64,000 nt of DNA, from assembly GCF_001314225.1 (NCBI RefSeq), contig NZ_CP012697.1, positions 1,674,001 to 1,738,000 on the forward strand, written 5' to 3'. The notes under the pieces are model-generated. The model was not told the DNA's origin and ran no database searches. It saw nothing but the letters and a program-made list of their open reading frames with translations. The translations under genes were made by a program, and so were the position numbers. The stretch comes from Microbacterium sp. No. 7. Its GTDB lineage: Bacteria; Actinomycetota; Actinomycetes; Actinomycetales; Microbacteriaceae. Below are positions 46,436 through 54,047 of the stretch, piece by piece (the first letter of the stretch is position 1; each line of letters opens with the position of its first letter).

Positions 46436-47808
46436 CCACCACCGTGCCCAAGATATTGATCGTCGGCGGCGGATATGCGGGTTTCTACACCGCGTGGAAG
46501 CTCGAGAAGCACCTCCGCAAGGGCGAGGCCGACGTCACGGTCGTCGACCCGCTGCCGTACATGACCTACCAGCCGTTCCTGCCGGAGGTCGCCGCGGGCG
46601 AGATCGAGGCGCGTCACGTCATCGTGGGCATGCGCCGTCACCTCAAGCGCACGCGCGTCGTGACGGCGAAGGTCACGGGCATCGACCACGCCTCGCGCAC
46701 CGCGACGATCACCCCCGTGGTCGGCGAGCCGTGGCAGGAGACCTACGACCAGGTCATCGTGACGGCGGGCGCCGTGTCGCGCACGTTCCCGATCCCCGGC
46801 ATCGCCGAGAACGCGATCGGGCTCAAGACGATCGAGGAGGCCGTCGCGATCCGCGACCGGATCATCTCCAACTTCGACCACGCCTCGAACCTCCCGCCCG
46901 GCCCGCAGCGCGAGCGCCTGCTGACGGTCGTCGTGGTCGGCGGCGGCTTCGCCGGCATCGAGGTGTTCGCCGAGACCCGCGCCCTCGCGTCGTCGCTGCT
47001 CGAGTACTACCCGGGCATCGGCTTCGACGAGACCCACTTCCACCTCATCGAGGCGATGAGCCGCATCATGCCCGAGGTCTCGCTCGAGACCAGCCAGTGG
47101 GTGCTGAAGGACCTCGCCAAGCGCGGCGCCTACGTGCACCTCGACACGCAGGTCACGGGCGCCGTCGACGGCAACATCGAGCTGTCGACGGGCGAGGTGA
47201 TCCCGAGCGACGTGATCATCTGGACGGCCGGCGTCATGGCCAATCCCGAGGTCGTGCGCGGCAGCGACCTCCCCGTCGAGGAGCGCGGCCGCATCCGCAC
47301 CCGCGCGGACCTGCGGGTCGGCACCGACGACGAGATCGTCGAGGGCGCGTGGGCGGCGGGGGACATCTCGGCCGTGCCCGACCTGACCGGGGCGGGCGTG
47401 GGGGGCTACTGCGTGCCCAACGCCCAGCACGCCGTGCGTCAGGCCAAGCTGCTGGCCAAGAACGTCGTGGCGGTGCTGCGCGGCGAGGAGCCGCAGCAGT
47501 ACATCCACCACAACCTCGGCGCCGTGGCCGGCCTGGGCCTCTACAACGGCGTGTTCCAGTCGGGCAAGATCGCCCTCAAGGGCTTCATCGCCTGGGTTGC
47601 GCACCGCGGCTATCACGGTCTCGCGATGCCGTCGTGGGAGCGCAAGTGGCGCGTCTTCGGCGACTGGTGGCACAACTTCTGGCTCGGCCGCGAGAACCTC
47701 TCGCTGCAGACGGTGCAGAACCCGCGCTACGTCTTCGAGGAGTTCGCGGCCCGGCCGCGTCCCGCCGCACCCGAGACCGGCGCGGTCAAGACGCCCGCGT
47801 CGAGCTAG
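46432..47808 (+). CDS. ndh: Type II NADH dehydrogenase
   Basis: 458 residues. FAD-binding KILIVGGGYAGFYTAWKLEK, the quinone-site segment PLPYMTYQPFLPEVAAGEIE, the NADH-binding VVVVGGGFAGIEVFAETRAL, IIWTAGVMANPEVV and the C-terminal membrane-associating region with FIAWVAHRGYHGLAMPSWER. It passes electrons from NADH to menaquinone without proton pumping. The GTG start 46432 has GAGGAG 12 bases upstream and overlaps the subtilase stop by 4 bases. Length and motifs match mycobacterial Ndh. Confidence 0.94.
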   Translation: MTTTVPKILIVGGGYAGFYTAWKLEKHLRKGEADVTVVDPLPYMTYQPFLPEVAAGEIEARHVIVGMRRHLKRTRVVTAKVTGIDHASRTATITPVVGEPWQETYDQVIVTAGAVSRTFPIPGIAENAIGLKTIEEAVAIRDRIISNFDHASNLPPGPQRERLLTVVVVGGGFAGIEVFAETRALASSLLEYYPGIGFDETHFHLIEAMSRIMPEVSLETSQWVLKDLAKRGAYVHLDTQVTGAVDGNIELSTGEVIPSDVIIWTAGVMANPEVVRGSDLPVEERGRIRTRADLRVGTDDEIVEGAWAAGDISAVPDLTGAGVGGYCVPNAQHAVRQAKLLAKNVVAVLRGEEPQQYIHHNLGAVAGLGLYNGVFQSGKIALKGFIAWVAHRGYHGLAMPSWERKWRVFGDWWHNFWLGRENLSLQTVQNPRYVFEEFAARPRPAAPETGAVKTPASS

Positions 47809-47859
47809 CCGCGCGACGGGGCGCCCGCGGCGGACCCGCTACCGTGGGACGTGCTGTGG

Positions 47860-47932
47860 GCCCCCGTAGCCCAATGGCAGAGGCAGGCGACTTAAAATCG
47901 CCTCAGTGTGGGTTCGAGTCCCACCGGGGGCA
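47860..47932 (+). tRNA. tRNA with anticodon TAA (Leu-type codon UUA), class I shape
   Basis: 73 nt. The acceptor GCCCCCG pairs with CGGGGGC; the D stem GCC pairs with GGC; the anticodon stem GGCGA/TCGCC holds the loop CTTAAAA with anticodon TAA; the T stem GTGGG/CCCAC holds TTCGAGT; the discriminator is A. The variable loop has only 5 bases (TCAGT), while bacterial leucine tRNAs carry a long variable arm. The fold is convincing; the charged amino acid is uncertain. CCA is not encoded. Confidence 0.9.
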
Positions 47933-47974
47933 CGCGACGCGCCGGAGCAGCGGCATGCCGCTCGCCGCCGGCGG

Positions 47975-48502
47975 TCAGTCCCGCCAGCGCATGACGAGCA
48001 CGCCCTCGGCGACGTCGTCCCCGAGGGCGCGATAGCTGTGCTCGACGTCGGCCGTCCAGGTCGCGGCGTCGCCGGCCTCGAGCGTGGCCTCCTCGCCCCG
48101 CCCGCCGACGCGTGCGCTGCCGCGGGTCAGGACGAGGTGCTCGGTGACGTTCGGCCCGTGCGCCTCGGACACGTGCGGCGGGCCGGGATCGAGCCGCAGC
48201 AGGTAGACCTCGACCGTCAGGCCGTCGCTCGTGCTCGAGTCCAGCAGCCGGGCCGTGATCCCGGGGGACCGGACCTCGGCGCCCGCGCGTTCGGCCAGCA
48301 GCCACGACAGGGGCGCCCCGAGGGCGTCGCCGAGCGCATAGAGCGTCGAGAGGGTGGGGTTGCGGATGCCGTTCTCGATCTCCGACAGCGAGCCCTTGCC
48401 GATGCCGGCGAGGCGCGCCAGGGCGGCGAGCGACAGTCCGCGGACGGCGCGGGCCGTCCGCACGCGTTCGCCGATCAGCGTTGACAGCTCGTCGCTCTCC
48501 AT
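47975..48502 (-). CDS. XRE-family regulator with cupin sensor domain
   Basis: 175 residues. The helix-turn-helix reads LIGERVRTARAVRGLSLAAL, ARLAGIGKGSLSEIENGIRN and PTLSTLYALGDALGAPLSWL. The C-terminal cupin strands run VEVYLLRLDPGPPHVSEAHG, EHLVLTRGSARVGG and EEATLEAGDAATWTADVEHS. Such XRE-cupin proteins often regulate a neighbouring transporter and sense a small metabolite. It diverges from the BenE-type transporter; the gap holds two copies of a palindrome that should be its operator. The ATG lies 6 bases after TAGGCT, a leaderless layout. Confidence 0.9.
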   Translation of the reverse strand: MESDELSTLIGERVRTARAVRGLSLAALARLAGIGKGSLSEIENGIRNPTLSTLYALGDALGAPLSWLLAERAGAEVRSPGITARLLDSSTSDGLTVEVYLLRLDPGPPHVSEAHGPNVTEHLVLTRGSARVGGRGEEATLEAGDAATWTADVEHSYRALGDDVAEGVLVMRWRD

Positions 48503-48508
48503 CGCCCC

Positions 48509-48514
48509 AGCCTA
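48509..48514 (-). promoter_or_regulatory. -10 box for the XRE-cupin gene (leaderless start)
   Basis: On the minus strand TAGGCT is followed by GGGGCG and the ATG at 48502. The first palindrome copy begins 10 bases upstream of it. Confidence 0.6.
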
Positions 48515-48523
48515 GTCGCCAGG

Positions 48524-48573
48524 GTTCTGTTTGCAGAACGATGCGTCGCCCTCTACGGTTCTGTTTGTGGAAC
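48524..48573. promoter_or_regulatory. Duplicated palindromic operator between regulator and benE
   Basis: The perfect palindrome GTTCTG-TTTG-CAGAAC lies at 48524-48539. A second copy with one changed base (GTTCTG-TTTG-TGGAAC) lies at 48558-48573, 34 bases on. Both are followed by GAT. The second copy overlaps the benE start codon and the first lies just upstream of the regulator's -10 box, so one protein could control both genes. Confidence 0.75.
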
Positions 48574-49817
48574 GATGGCTGTGGCGTCCGATATCGGTGG
48601 GGGTGACCGCCGCGCTCGTCGGCTTCCTGAGCTCGTTCGCCGTGGTGCTCGCGGGACTCTCGGCCGTGGGGGCGACGACGGCGCAGGCGACGACGGGGCT
48701 GATCGCCCTGTGCGCCCTGATGGGCGCGGGGACGATCCTCCTGACGCTGCGGCACCGCACGCCGTTGATGCTGGCCTGGTCGACGCCCGGCGCGGCGATC
48801 CTCGTCTCCGCGGGGGCGGCCGAGGGCGGCTGGCCCGCGGCGGTGGGCGCCTTCCTCGTCACGGGGCTGATGATCGTGCTCACGGCCGCGCTGCCGGCGC
48901 TCGGCCGGCTCGTCGCGGCGATCCCCGCACCGCTCGCGCAGGCGATGCTGGCCGGCGTCCTGCTCACGCTGTGCGTGCAGCCGGTGATCGCCTTCGCACA
49001 GACGCCGCTGATGGTCGGGCCCGTGCTGCTCGCCTGGGTGGTGCTGGCGCGCTTCGCGCCGCGGTGGGCCGCCCCGGTGGCGTTCGCGCTCGCTCTCGGG
49101 ATCGCGGTCGCCGACGTGCTCGCGCGGGGGGAGGCGCTCGTCGTGGCCTCCCCGCTGCCGACGTTCACGATGCCGTCGTTCACGTTCCCCGCCCTCATCG
49201 GCATCGCGCTGCCGCTCTACATCGTCACCATGGCGTCTCAGAACGTGCCGGGGGCGGCGATCATGGCATCCTTCGACGTCGCCGTGCCGTGGCGCGAGTC
49301 GCTGTTCCTCACCGGCGCCGGAACCATGCTCGGATCGCCCGCGGGCGGCCATGCGATCAATCTGGCGGCGATCACCGCCGCGCTGTCCGCCTCGGCCGAG
49401 GCGCATCCCGACCGCCGGCGCCGCTGGATCGCCGCGCACGCCGCCGGATGGGCCTATCTCGTCCTCGGTGCGCTCACGCCGCTGCTCGTCGTGCTCGCCG
49501 CCGCCGCGCCGGCCGGTCTCATCGAGGCCGTCGCCGGGCTCGCCCTGCTCGGAACGCTCGCCTCCGCGCTGTCGGCGGCCGTCGCCGAGCGATCCCGGCA
49601 GGTCGCGGTCGTCCTCACCTTCGTCATCGCGGCGAGCCCCGTCGTCCTCCTCGGCATCGGCCCGAGCCTCTGGAGCCTCGTCGCCGGCCTGATCGTGTGG
49701 GGGCTGTCCGCGGCACGGCCGTTCCGGGGCCCGACCGGCCCCTCGGCCGTGCGCGCCGCGGCCCGTCCGCGGGGGAGGCGGCCGGAAGGGCACGGGTCCC
49801 CGGACCCGCGCGGATGA
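48567..49817 (+). CDS. benE: BenE-family benzoate/H+ symporter-like transporter
   Basis: 416 residues, about 12 membrane helices. It opens VERWLWRPISVGVTAALVGF (GTG start) and has the BenE pattern LMLAWSTPGAAILVSAGAAE, PAPLAQAMLAGVLLTLCVQP, FTFPALIGIALPLYIVTMAS, QNVPGAAIMASFDV and AGTMLGSPAGGHAINLAAIT. The family imports benzoate, though many members have unknown substrates; no benzoate catabolic genes are nearby. The chosen start lies 7 bases after TACGGT; an ATG at 48531 would put the operator inside the gene. It is probably controlled by the divergent XRE-cupin protein. Confidence 0.87.
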   Translation: MERWLWRPISVGVTAALVGFLSSFAVVLAGLSAVGATTAQATTGLIALCALMGAGTILLTLRHRTPLMLAWSTPGAAILVSAGAAEGGWPAAVGAFLVTGLMIVLTAALPALGRLVAAIPAPLAQAMLAGVLLTLCVQPVIAFAQTPLMVGPVLLAWVVLARFAPRWAAPVAFALALGIAVADVLARGEALVVASPLPTFTMPSFTFPALIGIALPLYIVTMASQNVPGAAIMASFDVAVPWRESLFLTGAGTMLGSPAGGHAINLAAITAALSASAEAHPDRRRRWIAAHAAGWAYLVLGALTPLLVVLAAAAPAGLIEAVAGLALLGTLASALSAAVAERSRQVAVVLTFVIAASPVVLLGIGPSLWSLVAGLIVWGLSAARPFRGPTGPSAVRAAARPRGRRPEGHGSPDPRG

Positions 49818-49975
49818 TCCGGCGGTCGTCGTCCACGGCGGGACGGCCCGGAGCGTCGTTCGCTACGCTAGGAGGCGCCACGGGAGAGGCCAGAGGCGAC
49901 GGTGCTCAGCGCACGCCGCGGTTCTCAGGCTCTCGACGAGGGGCGCGCACGGAGCAGACGCCGAGAGGGAGACCG
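49818..49975. promoter_or_regulatory. Upstream region of the secreted protease
   Basis: 158 bases. TACGCT at about 49864 is a possible -10 box, giving a leader of about 100 bases that ends in the GAGAGGGAGACCG ribosome site before ATG 49976. No operator-like palindrome was recognised. Confidence 0.4.
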
Positions 49976-50908
49976 ATGAAGACGAGACGATCCCGGGCGA
50001 TCATCGCCGCCCTCTCGCTCGCCGTGATGGCGGGGGCGTCCGTGATGACGGGCTCCTTCGCCGCCGCCGAGCAGGCCGTCGACGCGACCCCGAGCGAGGC
50101 GGGCGTGCAGCGGCCGGCGTCTCAGGCGGCGGGGACCTACGCCTACAACGCGGGGCATCCGATCTTCTTCGGCTCGCCGGGCAGCAATCCGGGGTCGTGC
50201 ACCGGCGGCTACACCGTCTACGGCACCTCGGGGTCGTTCATCCTGACCGCGGGGCACTGCGGCACCGTCGGCGGCACGGTCTACGGCACCGGGGCGGCCT
50301 TCGGGACGCTGGCCCACAAGAAGAACGGGGCTCCGCACGGAGACTCCGCGCTGATCTCCTTCTCCTCGAACGTCATCGCGTACCAGATCGTGGTCAACCC
50401 GCTCAACGGCGCCCGTCCGGGACCGGGCGGGCAGGGACGCATCACCGGGATCATGCCGACCTCGGAGCAGACGACGGGCAAGGCCGTGGGCAAGATGGGC
50501 AAGACCAGCGGCTGGACCGAGGGGACGATCGTCGGCACCTACGACTGGAAGGGCGTGGACGCGGTCCTGGCCGACTACCCGAGCGGCAAGGGCGACTCGG
50601 GCGGACCCGTCTGGCGCTGGGACTCCGCGGGCCTGCGGGCCGTCGGCATCAACGTCGGCTACGTCACCCAGGGCCAGGGCGGTCCCTACGTGGCCGGTGT
50701 GTACCTGCCCATCGAGACGGTGCTGAGCCAGTGGGGCGCGAGCATGAACGTGTTCTCCTCGGCCACGGCGCGGCAGGCGGACGGCGTGCTCGGAGCGGAC
50801 CGGCCGTCGGAGGCGCTCAGGAAGGTGTCGCCCGGTCCGGTCACGGACCTGCCGGTCGGTCTTCCCGACATCTGCGCCGACATCGACTGCGTGTTCGTCG
50901 AGGGATGA
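49976..50908 (+). CDS. Secreted trypsin-like serine protease with acidic Cys-bearing C-terminal tail
   Basis: 310 residues. The signal peptide (SRAIIAALSLAVMAGASVMT) ends near SFAAAEQ. An S1 domain of streptogrisin/chymotrypsin type follows with a complete triad: His94 (FILTAGHCG), Asp123 (PHGDSALISF) and Ser208 (SGKGDSGGPVWRW). After the domain comes a tail of about 40 residues (about 270-310), PSEALRKVSPGPVTDLPVGL, ending in an acidic motif DICADIDCV at 298-306. The same nine residues, coded by identical DNA, end the small peptide encoded next. The stop overlaps that gene's ATG by 4 bases, so both are co-translated. Substrate unknown. Confidence 0.9.
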   Translation: MKTRRSRAIIAALSLAVMAGASVMTGSFAAAEQAVDATPSEAGVQRPASQAAGTYAYNAGHPIFFGSPGSNPGSCTGGYTVYGTSGSFILTAGHCGTVGGTVYGTGAAFGTLAHKKNGAPHGDSALISFSSNVIAYQIVVNPLNGARPGPGGQGRITGIMPTSEQTTGKAVGKMGKTSGWTEGTIVGTYDWKGVDAVLADYPSGKGDSGGPVWRWDSAGLRAVGINVGYVTQGQGGPYVAGVYLPIETVLSQWGASMNVFSSATARQADGVLGADRPSEALRKVSPGPVTDLPVGLPDICADIDCVFVEG

Positions 50909-51132
50909 CGCCCGCCATGTGGAAGCGAGCCGTGGTGACCGCGGGGCTCCTGGTCGTGCTCGTCGCCGCGGGCGGGCTCGCCGCCTCCGCCAGCGAGGAC
51001 GAGCGCATGCCGCACGTGGATCAGCCGTCGCCCCATCTCACGACCGTGACGCCCGGCCCGTCGGAGATCTCGCCCGACCTCCGCGACATCTGCGCCGACA
51101 TCGACTGCGTGCCGGTGGAGTCGGGGCGCTGA
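50905..51132 (+). CDS. Small secreted peptide sharing the protease's C-terminal tail
   Basis: 75 residues. An N-terminal signal (KRAVVTAGLLVVLVAAGGLA) with a likely cut after ASA near residue 30 leaves an acidic mature peptide of about 45 residues: SEDERMPHVDQPSPHLTTV, then TPGPSEISPDLR and DICADIDCV at 61-69, ending PVESGR. The PS..L..V.PGP...L.DICADIDCVxVE pattern aligns along about 35 residues with the upstream protease's tail. Two cysteines are spaced C-x4-C among aspartates. I know no family with this motif. It could be a protease partner, inhibitor, signal or adaptor; ATGA overlap supports a joint function. Confidence 0.8.
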   Translation: MTPAMWKRAVVTAGLLVVLVAAGGLAASASEDERMPHVDQPSPHLTTVTPGPSEISPDLRDICADIDCVPVESGR

Positions 51133-51159
51133 GGGCGGCCGCGCCGACCCGGTCCCGCG

Positions 51160-52134
51160 TCAGCACTCGTTCCGGATGCGTGACGGCGTGCTGCCGTAGA
51201 GACGTTTCATCGCGTAGCGCATCGAGTCCACCGAGCCGAACCCCGCGCTCTCCGCGATCTCGGCCATGCTCAGGTCGGAGGCGCCCACGAGCATCTCCTT
51301 CGCCCGCGTGGCGCGGGCGCGCATGAGCAGGGCGCCGACCGTCACGCCGGCCGACGAGCACACGCGCTCCAGCGTGCGGCGCGTGACGCCGAGCTCGCGG
51401 GCGATCTCGCCGACGGTGAGGTGCGGCTCGCCGAGCCGCCGTTCGACGACGTCGACGAGTGCGCCGATCAGCGGGTCCTCGTTCTGCGGGAAGTCCTGCG
51501 ACGTGAGCGTGTGGGCGATGCTCCGCAGGATCTGCACCGTGGGGCCCACCGTGTCCTCGTCGTGGTCGGGCGTGGTGTCGAGCAGCGCGGCGAGGAAGAG
51601 GAAGAACGGGCCGTGCAGGGTGTTCTCCCGCACCGTCGACGTGGGCGATCGCGGCGACCGCCGGTGCGCCTCGATGGACGGCGATCGGAAGTCGGCGTCG
51701 GTGAGCCCCGCGTCGCGGTAGTCGAAGCTGAACACCAGCACGTCGAAGGCCTCGGTCGCCGAGAGCCCGACCGCGGTCGAACCGGGTCGCACGACGCACA
51801 CGCCGGTGTCGACGTGCGAGGTCGTGCTGCCCGTGACCGTGATGTCCCCGCGATTGATGAAGACGTACATGCAGCGGTACTTCGACGCGAGCCGGTCGCG
51901 GGGCCAGAGCGCGTCGATGCTGCGAGCGCTCACCCGGGCGATCATGTAGTGCCGGAGCCGGGCCAGCGTCGTGACGGCGCTGTCGATCCCCTTCAGGCTC
52001 AGGCGCGAGCATCCCGTCTGCAGGATCTCCGCCCGCAGCAGCGCGTCCGCCGACGCCTGGTCGAGGCCGCGCATGCGACGTACCTGTAACCCGAAGCCCT
52101 CGGTGCTCCCGCTGTCGGCCGTGTTCGTGTCCAC
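51160..52134 (-). CDS. AraC-family transcriptional regulator
   Basis: 324 residues from GTG 52134. The N-terminal half fits the AraC_binding_2 ligand/dimer domain (YRCMYVFINRGDITVTGSTT, GVCVVRPGSTAVGLSATEAF). The C-terminal double helix-turn-helix reads LTVGEIARELGVTRRTLERV, RARATRAKEMLVGASDLSMA and EIAESAGFGSVDSMRYAMKR, ending LYGSTPSRIRNEC. The start is uncertain: the frame stays open upstream, GAGGAG abuts the chosen GTG, and ATG 52074 is an alternative. It ends 27 bases from the convergent small peptide gene and may control the protease operon (inference). Confidence 0.83.
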   Translation of the reverse strand: MDTNTADSGSTEGFGLQVRRMRGLDQASADALLRAEILQTGCSRLSLKGIDSAVTTLARLRHYMIARVSARSIDALWPRDRLASKYRCMYVFINRGDITVTGSTTSHVDTGVCVVRPGSTAVGLSATEAFDVLVFSFDYRDAGLTDADFRSPSIEAHRRSPRSPTSTVRENTLHGPFFLFLAALLDTTPDHDEDTVGPTVQILRSIAHTLTSQDFPQNEDPLIGALVDVVERRLGEPHLTVGEIARELGVTRRTLERVCSSAGVTVGALLMRARATRAKEMLVGASDLSMAEIAESAGFGSVDSMRYAMKRLYGSTPSRIRNEC

Positions 52135-52456
52135 TCCTCGCCCCCCTCGCGCGGACGGGTGGGGTCTCCGGACGGATCCGTCCGCCGATGCCGCTGCGTC
52201 GCTGACATCGTCGGCGCCCCCGCCGCCGTGACCACCGGTGTCCCCCGCCCCTCGCCTGCCCCGTTCCCCCGCACCCGTGAAAGGATGCCCTGACGATGCG
52301 AGCGTATTGCCTCGAAGGCGACGGCGGCGGTCATGCGCGGCCGTGGAAAGAGGCCTCTCTCCGAGGCCCCTCCGGCGAACGCGCGGAACGACGCGGAGCG
52401 CGGGCCCGTCGTGATCATCGGGGCGAGTACGGCGGCACCCCCCAGTGTCGCCGTAC

Positions 52457-52591
52457 TCACCCCGACGACCACGTCGAGGCCGTTCGTCGTCTTCTTCTCG
52501 CATGCCCGCATCGCCCGGACCCGCATCGCCCGGACCCGCACCACCCGGACCCGCACCACCTCAAGGGGCAGCCGAGGACGCGGGCGTCCAT
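52457..52591 (-). CDS. Cys/Gly/Arg-repeat small peptide, 44 residues
   Basis: The ATG at 52591 has a perfect ribosome site, GAAGGAGG at 52606-52599 with 7 bases of spacing, the best in this part of the window. The peptide opens MDARVLGCPL and then repeats a five-residue unit: RWCGSG, WCGSG, RCGSG, RCG, followed by HARRRRRTASTWSSG. The repeat comes from a 15-bp DNA tandem repeat. It has five cysteines in 44 residues. I recognise no family. It could be a precursor peptide, a leader peptide ahead of the AraC gene, or a chance frame behind a relic start. It lies 322 bases upstream of the AraC start on the same strand. Confidence 0.45.
   Translation of the reverse strand: MDARVLGCPLRWCGSGWCGSGRCGSGRCGHARRRRRTASTWSSG
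52505..52560. repeat. 15-bp tandem repeat, about 3.7 copies
   Basis: CCCGCATCGCCCGGA at 52505 and 52520 is exact; the third copy (52535) reads CCCGCACCACCCGGA and the fourth is cut at 52560. The unit is a multiple of three, so reading frames across it stay in phase. Confidence 0.9.
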
Positions 52592-52811
52592 GTCGTTGCC
52601 TCCTTCGGGGATTCGTGCGTCATCGACCGCGCGAACACCGCGTTCGTCGCACATCGCTCACCCATGCTCGACGGCATTCGACGAACGACGGTGGCAAACC
52701 GAAGAATGCGTCGATGGCAACGCAGAACCCGCCAACTTCGCGGCTCGGTTAGCCTGACAACGTCGCGCGACCGCGCCGTGCCGGGAGACCCGTACGTAAG
52801 GAGCCTGCCCC

Positions 52812-54047
52812 ATGAGCCTCGATCTTGTGCAGGATGCCGGCGTCGCGCACGAGCCGTGGACCGATCCGGCCGCGTACTGGCCCGCCCGCACCGCGGCCGT
52901 GAGCGCGCTGTCCGGGCCCGTGGCGACCATCGACGTCGACGCGCTCCGCTTCAACGCCCTCGACCTGGTCGTGCGCGCGACCGGCGTGCCGATCCGGGTC
53001 GCCAGCAAGTCGGTCCGCGTTCGCGGCGTGCTCGACGCCGTGCTCGGCATCGCGGGATACCGCGGCATCCTCGCGTACACGCTCCCCGAGGCGCTCTGGC
53101 TCGCCCGCACCCACGATGACGTCGTCGTCGGCTACCCGACGGCCGACCGCGCGGCGATCGCCCGGCTCGCCGCGGACGAGCAGGCGGCGGCACGCGTCAC
53201 GCTGATGGTCGACGACGTCGCCCAGCTGGATCTGATCGACGCCGTCGCGGCGCCGGCGGGGCGCCCCGCGCTGCGCGTCGCGATCGACGTCGACGCCTCG
53301 TGGCGGGCGCCCGTGCTCGGCCATCTGGGCGTGCGCCGATCGCCCGTGCACGAGCCCGCCGAGGCCGAGCGCCTCGCCCGCCGCATCGTCGCGCGCGACG
53401 GCTTCCGTCTCGTCGGCCTCATGATGTACGAGGCGCAGATCGCGGGCCAGCCCGACGCCGCCGGCGGCCCCGACGACGCGGCGATCCGGTGGATGCAGCG
53501 CCGCAGTGCCCTCGAGCTGCGCGAACGCCGGGCGCAGATCGTGGCCGCCGTCGACCGCGTCTCGCCCCTCGAGTTCGTCAACGGCGGGGGAACGGGCTCG
53601 CTCGAGTCGACGGCGGCCGACCTCGCCGTCACCGAGGCGACCGCCGGCAGCGGGCTGCTCGCCGGTCACCTGTTCGACCGCTACCGGGCGTTCGCACCCG
53701 CCCCGGCCGCCGCCTTCGCCCTCGAGGTCGTGCGCAAGCCGGCCCCCGACATCGTCACGGTGCTCGGCGGCGGATGGATCGCGTCGGGACCGCCGGCCGC
53801 CTCGCGGCAGCCCGTGCCGGTGTGGCCGCGCGGCCTGCGCACGCTCGCGCGTGAGGGCGCGGGCGAGGTGCAGACGCCGCTGCGGGGCGACGCGGCGCGC
53901 CGTCTCGCCGTCGGCGACCGCGTGTGGTTCCGGCACGCGAAGAGCGGCGAGCCCGCCGAGCACGTCGACCGGTACCACCTCGTGCGCGACGGGCGCATCG
54001 TGGGCGAGCTGCCCACGTATCGCGGCGAGGGGCGGGCGTTCCTGTGA
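52812..54047 (+). CDS. Alanine racemase-fold amino acid deaminase/aldolase
   Basis: 411 residues. A PLP barrel of the alanine racemase N-terminal type: VATIDVDALRFNALDLVVRA, then RVASKSVRVRGVLDAVLGIA with the candidate PLP lysine, FRLVGLMMYEAQIAGQPDAA, VNGGGTGSLESTAADLAVTE and the C-terminal beta domain with VTVLGGGWIASG and HVDRYHLVRDGRIVGELPTY. Related proteins are D-threonine aldolase and D-serine deaminase; the substrate is not known. The start follows TAAGGAG. It overlaps the oxidase gene by 4 bases, a pairing seen widely in actinobacteria. Confidence 0.85.
   Translation: MSLDLVQDAGVAHEPWTDPAAYWPARTAAVSALSGPVATIDVDALRFNALDLVVRATGVPIRVASKSVRVRGVLDAVLGIAGYRGILAYTLPEALWLARTHDDVVVGYPTADRAAIARLAADEQAAARVTLMVDDVAQLDLIDAVAAPAGRPALRVAIDVDASWRAPVLGHLGVRRSPVHEPAEAERLARRIVARDGFRLVGLMMYEAQIAGQPDAAGGPDDAAIRWMQRRSALELRERRAQIVAAVDRVSPLEFVNGGGTGSLESTAADLAVTEATAGSGLLAGHLFDRYRAFAPAPAAAFALEVVRKPAPDIVTVLGGGWIASGPPAASRQPVPVWPRGLRTLAREGAGEVQTPLRGDAARRLAVGDRVWFRHAKSGEPAEHVDRYHLVRDGRIVGELPTYRGEGRAFL

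Larger units (their letters stand above)
52135..52811. other. Long gap with unusual composition between AraC and aldolase-like genes
   Basis: 677 bases. Its base and codon pattern differs from the surrounding genes, with stretches of lower GC near 52600-52740. It holds a 15-bp tandem repeat (52505-52560), a small gene with a strong ribosome site on the minus strand (52457-52591), and near its right end a TTAGCCT box (52749) and TAAGGAG site for the next gene. Several overlapping open frames exist on both strands; none is otherwise convincing. Confidence 0.6.

Noticed and set aside
51999..52559. A 186-codon minus-strand frame across the AraC start region (contains GLDVVVGVSTATLGGAAVL)
   Set aside because: No ribosome site at its start, it overlaps the AraC coding start in another frame, and its codon pattern becomes poor after about 50 residues. 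It could be a relic, but the evidence is too weak.
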